This document shows positions 57,137-64,000 of a DNA stretch of 64,000 nt, piece after piece (position 1 is the first letter of the stretch; every line of letters begins with the position of its first letter). Source of the stretch: Siphonodentalium dalli (taxonomy: Eukaryota > Mollusca > Scaphopoda > Gadilida > Siphonodentaliidae). The notes under the pieces were generated by a model. It did not search any database, was not told the origin of the DNA, and saw only the letters and a list, made by a program, of their open reading frames with translations. Where the stretch lies: the NCBI GenBank assembly GCA_032622095.1, contig CP136066.1, positions 171,491,164-171,555,163 on the forward strand, in the 5' to 3' direction. Made by a program: the position numbers and the translations under genes.

Positions 57137-57169
57137 TTAAACTATCTGAATAATTTTAAATTAACTGAC

Positions 57170-57367
57170 CATCATTCTCGTCGAAGCTGATGGCCATTTT
57201 ATCGCTGACGATGCCCGATGTAGTGTTTGAGCTGGCATCACTCACTACTGAGAATCTATTGTTGGGTTTGGTGGGAGACATGTTAGGTCGAAGCTGTATA
57301 AGACCACCGTTTGTCAATAAATCTTTTGCATCACTGTAGATATAGGACTCTCTGTATCGCCTCTTAT
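57170..57367 (-). CDS. FRMD6: FRMD6/Expanded-like exon just after the FERM domain
   Basis: A 198-nt exon from acceptor TTTAATTGCAG to donor GATG|GTCAGT, starting and ending in phase 1. It reads (D)KRRYRESYIYSDAKDLL, TNGGLIQLRPNMSPTKPNN, FSVVSDASSNTTSGIVSD and MAISFDEND. The (K)xYRESYI motif right after the FERM F3 lobe is, as far as I recall, conserved in FRMD6/Willin. This, with the preceding exon, is the main basis for the gene name. The last 28 nt and the donor are duplicated 318 bp downstream in the intron. Confidence 0.88.
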
Positions 57368-57454
57368 CTGCAATTAAACAAATCAAAGTGGCAGAGATAA
57401 TGTCACGAAGACTGACAAAGATATTTGTCTAGAGCAATAAATAGAGGATTTCTA

Positions 57455-57612
57455 ATGAGATGCTATTCTATACAAAATTTATTAAGCGAATGCACAAAAT
57501 TCAATTCGAGTCGAGCTTTAGCGAGACTCAAATTTAATTTAGTGGATGAGGTTAATAAATTTTGTATAGTATTACAACGAATTTGAGATATTTTTTATCA
57601 CATAATCACATT
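57455..57612. repeat. Hairpin related to MITE W, in intron
   Basis: TATACAAAATTTATTAA pairs with TTAATAAATTTTGTATA, and GAGTC-GAGCTTTAGCGAGACTC forms the tip. The right flank (ATTTGAGATATTTTTTATCA-CATAATC) matches the complement of 24468-24500 in W. It lies in the intron between exons 57170-57367 and 58421-58592. Confidence 0.75.
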
Positions 57613-58312
57613 TTAGCAAGGAAAAACGGTTATGAAAAGCCTGGGGTTAAAACAAATTAAAATTGATTTCCTTATCACTTCCAAAGAGGAAGTAAAGACA
57701 TCTTCAAGAAAAAATATAGTTCCATTTTAATTGTGTCTTTTCATGTTAACAAAATTGTTCAACCGCCCTTATCAGCCATATTTATCTCACAGTCAATACT
57801 AAATAACCCAACACAAATTGAATTTCATAATTATAATCTAATTAACATAACAATAAAGTTCCGACATTGACATCGACATAATTGCGCGAAGCTCTTATGT
57901 CACTGCGCGTGACGATATTACACGTGTGTCTTACCAAAAAATATGAGACCGGTTTTCGGGGCTAATTGAGTGACAAAATTAACTATCATATTCAGGGTTT
58001 CTGCTACAGGGGCAGTGGGTCCCTTTTATGGTCCCCCCTCACAAGCCCATATTTACCCGTAACTGATGTCCTAATCTTGGGATCCAAATAAGCATACCCA
58101 AATGTTTATTAATTTCTGGAAAAATTTGCCGCCTTGTCTGGTTCTTTATAATATTTGGGTCTGTATGTTTATTTAAAAATTTGGATCATCAGGCTGGCTA
58201 TCCTGCAGGCCTATTAGAATTACTGGAACCATCACTCAGACCAAGAACAGATAGTGCAAACATATTGCTGGAAGTCTGTTTGGTAAACAGTGCAGAATTT
58301 GAGAAATTGATA
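57613..58312. other. Intron sequence, no other feature seen
   Basis: AT-rich intronic DNA without recognised repeats. Confidence 0.45.
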
Positions 58313-58410
58313 TCTTTCCGATGAATGGCAACAAGCCATATTTCCGACTAATCCTGAAAAATTACACATAATTATGCTGTGGTTAAGGAGTCGATTATTT
58401 AGGGCATTAC
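58313..58410. mobile_element. Half of a Tc1/mariner-like MITE beside a splice donor
   Basis: It begins at the hairpin tip (TTTCCGATGAATGGCAACAA) and runs to the terminal GGGCATTACT at 58410. On the gene strand the intron reads GTATAGTGGA and then the MITE end. Only one arm is present. Confidence 0.85.
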
Positions 58411-58420
58411 TCCACTATAC

Positions 58421-58592
58421 CTTCTGCATCCAAGTGTTTGATTTCCATAAGCTTTGGATGGAGATTCATCTGAAACATGTGGGTGTTACGACACAGTGAT
58501 AACAGGTATTTTGATTTCGTGTCAGACTCAGTGTAGTAGCTGAACTTCCGACTCTCCTTACTTCCTGTTGACCTAATCTCAAACTTCTTTTT
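58421..58592 (-). CDS. FRMD6: FRMD6/Expanded-like exon, FERM F3 (PH-like) lobe
   Basis: A 172-nt exon between acceptor TTTACTTTTTAG and donor GAAG|GTATAG; phase 0 in, phase 1 out. It encodes KKKFEIRSTGSKESRKFSYY, TESDTKSKYLLSLCRNTHM and FQMNLHPKLMEIKHLDAE. A beta-strand rich K-F-E-I start, a FSYYT strand and a C-terminal helix ending in C-x-x-H-x-x-(F) are what the F3 lobe of a FERM domain looks like. As recalled, the pattern K-S-x-x-L-L-x-L-x-x-N-x-H...M-N-L-x-P fits FRMD6. FERM domains bind phosphoinositides and membrane-protein tails at the cell cortex. Confidence 0.9.
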
Positions 58593-58840
58593 CTAAAAAG
58601 TAAAATAAAGGTTAAAATTTAAAATAAAGCCACATTTTTTGCTTCGTTTAGTCCAATTTTGTTAGTTCTGTACATGTCAGAAGGGGACTGTGGTCAGAAA
58701 CTGATATTTTATTGTAGTTTATATGTCAACGCAGCAGTCAAAATAATGTGTGAAGAACTGCACACAAAACAATTAATTTTGTTTGTATCGCATGCTGTTT
58801 TTTACACTTAAATATAATGCTTGTTAATATATTAGTGTTA

Positions 58841-59834
58841 GGCCACATAAAAATGCAACTTCATTTCTCAAGGACCGCCGCGTCTTAAAAAACTGTGCGC
58901 ATTGGCACTTTTTATCGCCGGCTTATAATAAGCTTACTACCCTACCGCGCGTTCCCAATTTTCACTGTTGAGATTGGCAGGATGAAAGTAATGTAAGTAT
59001 ATAGAGTTATGCCTCTTTGGTGGTAAAAGTACACCGGATTCCGGGTTGCGAGATCGAGCGCACCTCCTCGTTGTTTCCGGTATGAAAAATGGCCACGCTC
59101 GTAACTAATAAATGTTGCCGTGTTTGGAAAGAAGCTGGGAGCACCTCTTCAACACTTTGTACCATGGACAGTTATATGATGCCCTAACACACATTCTTTT
59201 CAATTCCTTCGGGAGAAAGTTATTGAAAAGGATGACATTGATGTTACAGTTCCAAATTATGCTGGTGATTCATGTATTAAAAAAAAAAACGCTTCTGAAC
59301 TTCTATTCTAATGAAGAAAGAAAGTACCACATTTCCAACATACAACAGCAAACCAAGAAGAGATGATTTATCGAGAGACTTTGTGTGTTTCAATGAAATG
59401 AGAACACTTGGATTTCAAAAGACATGCTCTTTATCAAAAATGTTTGAACATTTCATTGGGTATAATGACCCCAAAAATTAAAAAATAATAAAATTTGTCT
59501 GCTTCTATATCATTTCTAATTGCATATATAAATTCCTTCCCAAATGGAATATAGTTTCAGACTTTCAGATACTTTCCCATTTCAGATCTGTTATCATTTA
59601 GCTGCATGTACTCTGTCCACCACCTAAGGCTTTCCATGTTATATGATAAATTTGAATAAGGAGTGTTTTGTTACAAGGTATCATTAAAAATAAAATAAAA
59701 TTATAAAAAACAAAAACCTGCCTCCCTCATCTGAAAAATTTGAAATAAATAATAATAACATATACCTGCCTCCCTCATCACTTTTGAAAAAAAAAAAAAT
59801 TCCTTGAGAAACAAACACCTTTTTTTATGTGGCC
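58841..59834. mobile_element. PIF/Harbinger-like element, 994 bp, in intron
   Basis: Inverted ends GGCCACATAAAAA, with a following TTTCTCAAGGA, and 3-bp TTA duplications (58838-58840, 59835-59837), fit PIF/Harbinger (TWA target). It contains a decayed reading frame (59089-59481) and a subterminal CCTCCCTCAT shared with the element at 61482. Confidence 0.82.
59089..59481 (+). pseudogene. Frameshifted reading frame inside the Harbinger-like element
   Basis: MATLVTNKCCRVWKEAGSTS (from 59089) ends after 32 codons. In the next frame comes FQFLREKVIEKDDIDVTVPN, then YAGDSCIKKKNASELLF. In the third frame come STTFPTYNSKPRRDDLSRDF and VCFNEMRTLGFQKTCSLSKM, ending at TAA 59481. The three abut with small overlaps, as a once continuous coding sequence with two frameshifts would. 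I do not recognise the protein. It could be a transposon accessory protein or a captured host exon. Confidence 0.4.
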
Positions 59835-59919
59835 TTATATATATGTAGTCTGAATCAACCCAAAAACTCTATAATAATCTGAAGCATGTAAAAACTCAGG
59901 ATGATAGTTATAATCTCTG

Positions 59920-60370
59920 TAAATTCCACCAAGCCAGCAGATAGTGTGTCTGTCATTTGCATAATGAGGTTTAGTGACGCTATCCCGCACGGCGGGTTAG
60001 CCTCACCAAAATCATTCTCTGGGAACCTCATTCTGCTTAGGCCTCAACTGTTGTTGGAGACCGAGGATCAGATTGAAATTCCCCAGTTGAAGTTGGTGAT
60101 CGATGTTCACCCACTAGTCACCTCGATTATGCATTTTATCTTCTGCAAATTAGGGGATATAGAAACTTCCCAGAAGGGAAAAAGTAACTAAAAACAATGT
60201 TACTTCCAGACCATAGATACTTCTCAGAAGTACTAAGCAGAATGAGGTCCTCAGATGGTGAATTTGGCGATGCTAGCCCACTGTGTGGGATAGCATCACT
60301 AAATTCACCCTCTGGGGACCTCATTCTGCAATGACAGACATACTATTTGCAGGCTTGAATTCCACTAAAA
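59920..60370. mobile_element. MITE family N, ~450 bp, in intron
   Basis: AATTCCACCAAGCC-GCAGAT, then AGTGTGTCTGTCATTTGCA and TAATGAGGT, at the left mirror CAATGACAGACATACTATTT, GCAGGCTTGAATTCC at the right. The interior includes GGGAACCTCATTCTGCTTAG and AGAAACTTCCCAGAAGGGAA. Further parts of this family flank the Harbinger-like element at 61482-62812 and occur at 43085. Target duplication unresolved. Confidence 0.75.
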
Positions 60371-60435
60371 TTTAAATTCCTGATATCACACTCTAGAAAT
60401 AAACTTAGATAATGAATGACCGATACAAAACTTAC

Positions 60436-60507
60436 ATCAAAATTAAGTTTGCCAATGTCTGGCCATAGGAATGTTGATATCAGGTTTTTGAAACCGCCAT
60501 GCATGTC
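60436..60507 (-). CDS. FRMD6: FRMD6/Expanded-like, 72-nt exon of the FERM F3 lobe
   Basis: This is the most upstream exon recognised: acceptor AATTTCATTTCAG, donor GAT|GTAAGT, phase 0 on both sides, 24 codons DMHGGFKNLISTFLWPDIGK followed by LNFD. The W-P-x-I-G-K-L sequence is the first part of the F3 lobe, where FERM proteins typically have (F/Y)-x-W-x-x-I-x-K-(L/I). It continues directly into KKKFEI of the next exon. The F1 and F2 lobes, start codon and promoter were not found in the remaining 3.5 kb, so the gene probably extends beyond the right edge. Confidence 0.85.
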
Positions 60508-60672
60508 CTGAAATGAAATTAGAGAAATAATATTATTTAAAATAATTAAACAATAAACACCTTTATAATAGCAGGCTATTTATTATAATAAATATAAAAT
60601 ATATTGTGAGCGTCACATATTTTGCACATGTTGTCAGCACAAAAGGGTAGTTTCTCACCAGTTTTCACCATA

Positions 60673-60783
60673 CATTAATGCCCTAATTAATCGACTCCAT
60701 AACCACAGCAGAATTATGGGTAATTTTTCAGGATTTAGTCGGAAATATGGCTTGTTGCCATTCATCGTAAAGCTCTCAGTGAT
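60673..60783. mobile_element. Half of a Tc1/mariner-like MITE, upstream of FRMD6 exon
   Basis: TA then CATTAATGCCCTAATTAATC, running through CAGGATTTAGTCGGAAATAT to the hairpin tip CTCTCAGTGA, where it is cut off. With the opposite-facing half at 58313-58410 it flanks the two exons 58421-60507. Confidence 0.82.
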
Positions 60784-61336
60784 TGTTGTTCAATTTACAC
60801 ACCGTCATCACCTTTTTATGATCCAATAAGTATTATAAAACACAAGAACCCGTTTATAAAACCATTGTAGTGAGTAAGAACAATAACTATACTTTTAAAC
60901 ATATCCTGGGACAATAATAGATAGAAGTGGCACATTTTAGGGAGAAGATATCTCCCAAGTCGCCCTATTGGCTGGTCCCTGGTCAAAGAAGACCTAAGGC
61001 GGTCTGAACATGTGCACCACACTGAGTATCCCACCCAAAGGTGGCCATTCACTGAGTGTTTACTAATTTTCTGAAGAGGCTTAATTTGATAAATGTCTTA
61101 ATCTGGCCTGCGATGACGGGACAAAATCTGCAGCATGTGGAAATCCTTCATCCCTTGTGGTTCATGAGAATACCAGAGATCTTTCACATCCAATCTAAGA
61201 TGATGGAGGAGATACACAGAAGGACGCATTTTACATTCTAAGGGCCATAACCCCCAAAAAAACATGAATGGACAAATAGATGTTGATATTTTAACTGTAT
61301 AACTGCCTCATGAGCTTACTAAAGATCATTCAAACA
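60784..61336. other. No exon confirmed
   Basis: On the minus strand about 61100-61225, a frame reads VYLLHHLRLDVKDLWYSHEP with QGMKDFHMLQILSRHRRPD and a stop. It looks somewhat protein-like, but there is no convincing splice context or known family, so it is not called. Confidence 0.35.
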
Positions 61337-61478
61337 TGAACCAAGCCTGCAAGTAGCATTGTGGGCTAGCATCACCAAATTCATCCTCTGGGAACCTCAT
61401 TCTTCTTAGGCCTCAACTGTTATGGGAGACATAGGATCAGATTGAAGTTCCCCAGTTGAAGTTGTTGATGTTCCCTCA
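61337..61478. repeat. Left part of a MITE family N copy, split by an insertion
   Basis: ACCAAGCCTGCAAGTAGCAT, TCTGGGAACCTCATTCT, TAGGCCTCAACTGTTATGGG and CCCCAGTTGAAGTTGTTGAT match 59930-60100. The copy continues at 62816 after the Harbinger-like insertion. Confidence 0.8.
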
Positions 61479-61481
61479 TTA

Positions 61482-62812
61482 GGCCAAAAAAAAAAAGGGT
61501 TTTGATTCTCGGGCATAGCCGCGTCTGGAAAAAAGGCCCGCGTTGAAGCATTTTATTACGATTTTCAAATTGACCGATGCTGTCAAATGATAACACGAAA
61601 ATGGGAAACTAGAAAAGAGAAATTAGTTATGTTTCAAACATCGAATATGATAGACATACAATGGTGTATGTGTTGGTATTCAACAACATACACTAGGCAA
61701 CGATAACTACCAGGTATATTGTCACCACAAGCTGCCCAAACCCCAAGTTTATTAAGTCAAATGTGTTTCCGTGCTGTAAACAATAATGATTTCCAATTTC
61801 GGGAACGCAAACCGGAAAGAAATATGGTGAGTATTGGCGATGTGTATGCTGGTTTAATTTAATAGTATTTGAAGTTTTTATGGCTAGCATGTATAGTTAC
61901 TATAGTATAGATGGATAAATATTAAAGTATATAGATAGATATAAAATGTATAATCCCGATTTAAACTTTGATTGTTTTAGTTCCATTTCCGTCTTTGTTG
62001 TATTCCGTGTTTTATAACAGAAAAAGAGAATCGAACGGACCTCAAACAAATCTGTCCATGCGTATTCTCTTTAATTAAGTTTAAATTCACCGATGTTACT
62101 GAATATATTTGGCGACAAAATTATCCGAGAGCACCATTTTATAGTGTGCAAATATATTTTTAATCGTAATTTTATTCCCAATGATTCAGTGATTTTAGAA
62201 ATTAGAGACACTCGGTAGTCGGTGTCAAGGCCGTTAATTGTGCATAGATCATAGATGTACTAAACTGTGAATACTACCGAAAGGGTGTGCCTTTGAATGC
62301 AGAAAATCAAGAAACATGTAACTGAGGTGTGGCAGATGCAAACTAAAATTAAATGCAACAAACAGTAGCAACAAACAGTCTATGACATTTAAATAAAAAA
62401 TATGAAGTGTTTTCCATGTTACTGACATTGAAAAAAATCTCCCTATTTTTCACTAAATCTCCCTATTTCTGAGGACAAATCTCCCTATTTCCAATTATGA
62501 AGTAAACAGGTCTGATATAAATAGATATATACTATAAGAAGGTACATACATATATCAAATATACCAAAAATATATATATATGATGTACGGGTAGTATAAT
62601 GTGATAATTGGTCATTCTTTATAGTGGAATACATTAGTTTATATCAAAACAATGTTCTCCTTAGATTTTCTTAACCTGGGAAGGTATAATAACCCATGCC
62701 AACTATGGGCATTATCCCCATAACAAAAATAAAAAATTAAAATAAAACCCTCGCTCCCTCATCGATTCTCAAAAAAAATTGCCCGAGAATCAAAACCCTT
62801 TTTTTTTTGGCC
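61482..62812. mobile_element. PIF/Harbinger-like element, 1331 bp, nested in family N
   Basis: Inverted ends start GGCCAAAAAAAAAAAGGG and continue TTTTGATTCTCGGGCA on both sides (about 34 bp). They are flanked by TTA (61479-61481 and 62813-62815). The host family-N sequence resumes at GTCACCCATTTTATCTTCTG, which in the intact copy (60118-60145) follows directly. CTCCCTATTT occurs three times at about 62440-62493. No transposase was recognised. Confidence 0.88.
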
Positions 62813-62815
62813 TTA

Positions 62816-62876
62816 GTCACCCATTTTATCTTCTGCAAGTTAGGGGATATAGAAACTTCCCAGAAGGGAAAAAGGG
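62816..62876. repeat. Right part of the split MITE family N copy
   Basis: GTCACCCATTTTATCTTCTG, then CAAGTTAGGGGATATAGAAA and CTTCCCAGAAGGGAAAAAG, match 60117-60185. Confidence 0.85.
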
Positions 62877-64000
62877 TGATTCTCAAAAAATGTCAACCAG
62901 AAGGGTAAAAATTTGAATTTGTCCTAAGATTGTGATTTTTTTTAATTTGTTTGTGAAGACTCTGATTTGTTTGAAAAATTTAAAGTTTATTCCAGTTTGC
63001 CAGAATATTTCTTGTTATGCATGTGTGACACAGGGGACAAAAAGTCTCAAATACTTGTGAAAATCTAATTCTAAATTAGTATTATGAAAAAATAGTTGCC
63101 AATATACACCAGGCCATAGTTTTATCTCATTTTATATTGTTTGAGTAGTCAAAACTATAATCAAACATACTACTTCCAAGAACAGTGCATCAATTTCTTG
63201 ATATGACACAATACACCTTATGAGTTTAACTGTAACGTACGTGACAAAAATGAACTGTTTAGTATTCTTATTACACGAAAACAATGTAAAGGAATATAAC
63301 AGTTGCATTATTGTATGAAGTAAATGGATTGGAAAATGATGACGGTTAATCAAAAGTGTGCTTGTGGTAGGTAAAAACACTTAAATACTCTATAAGTTAC
63401 ATGTATGTAACGCACGTGACGTCACGTACATTACATTTTAATTTATTGCAACTAAACATCAATTGCCCCTTCTGTTCTATACTATGATGCTTCTACTAAC
63501 AGAAGCACTTAAGCTACATGATTTGATATCTACATCTCCATTGTTTACCAGCAGATTGGCTAATATACATTAGTTCTAGTGGTTACAGGTGATTTGTGCA
63601 ATCTCTTGAAATAAATTGTTCCAGACATGGTGAAACAAACATGTTTTATCATTTATTGTCAAATTATTGAAATGCAGAGGCCAGTTACTTCTTACTGTTA
63701 AGTTACCCAGAGTTCCAGAAACTGCCTAATAGTTGGTTAGCATTTCTCCCAATTTATATTTCATACAGTACAGCTGTACTACAGCATAACACATACACAA
63801 TGTAGCAATATTTCAGCAGAAAGTGTAGCAATTTCATATAGATCATGCATGTCAAATTAACCCTTCAATTCTATGACTTTGTTATTTCCAGTGCTATTTA
63901 TTAGAACAGTGGCCTAAATAATAGGCAGTGAAAATCAAAGAGCTCTATTCTGACATTAGTTGTCCATTATTTATATGTTTAAAGGTGGTGGAATCAATAA
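62877..64000. other. No gene seen
   Basis: AT-rich sequence that should be intron of the FRMD6-like gene if that gene continues to the right. A TACATGTATGTAACGCACGT-GACGTCACGTACATTACA stretch near 63400-63440 contains a CRE-like TGACGTCA and an imperfect palindrome. No FERM exon was recognised. Confidence 0.45.

Noticed and set aside
61100-61225. Minus-strand frame with VYLLHHLRLDVKDLWYSHEP, considered as an upstream FRMD6 exon
   Set aside because: No match to FERM F1 or F2 patterns and no good acceptor/donor pair in the right phase.

Overview
The window is AT-rich animal nuclear DNA. The intron-split FRMD6-type gene, invertebrate non-LTR retrotransposon remnants and many nested DNA transposons point to a lophotrochozoan, most likely a mollusc. 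The species cannot be named from the sequence. There are no operons, CRISPR arrays, rRNA or convincing tRNA genes. All similarities come from reading the sequence and from family knowledge; nothing was searched or aligned by computer.

Layout. 1-5196 is a 60-bp satellite with higher-order structure, followed to about 6150 by a decayed ~140-bp repeat. 6300-16000 is transposon territory: a 720-bp hAT-like element with a relic zinc-finger exon, a LINE endonuclease fragment (7615-8295), and a 5.35-kb hAT-like element with a perfect 8-bp target duplication (9209-14577) holding nested repeats. 16000-20300 has LINE tails, short tandem arrays, a possible receptor fragment and a GC-rich palindrome. The first convincing gene is intronless and secreted, with two saposin-B domains (20693-21412). 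An inverted broken piece of it lies just downstream.

23416-36060 is a nested region. A LINE 3' end carries element E in its 3' UTR. E contains MITE W and, later, a 3.85-kb unclassified insertion G. A second copy of the same LINE-E-flank block, without G, sits at 32751-35800 between perfect 38-bp direct repeats. A third, inverted copy of E (18286-19323) lacks W. Together they give a relative order of events. 36180-37330 is a frameshifted ORF1-like region with an acidic Asp-Ser repeat.

37331-64000 is dominated by the second gene, on the minus strand: the 3' part of an FRMD6/Willin/Expanded orthologue. Six exons (60507 down to 46329) were assembled by splice sites. Their lengths sum to 2031 nt, an open frame of 676 codons plus a stop. 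The model starts inside the FERM F3 lobe; the rest of the FERM domain lies beyond the window or was not recognised. The long C-terminal tail carries one PPxY motif, which suggests an Expanded-like link to Yorkie/YAP in Hippo signalling.

The introns, 3' UTR and 3' flank of this gene hold many MITEs: TTAA-flanked piggyBac-like, TA-flanked Tc1/mariner-like and TTA/TAA-flanked PIF/Harbinger-like. Several touch gene structure: one arm starts 10 bp from a splice donor, a hairpin starts 11 bp after the stop codon, and an exon end with its donor has been copied together with a MITE. A 1324-bp near-identical tandem duplication lies in the last intron.
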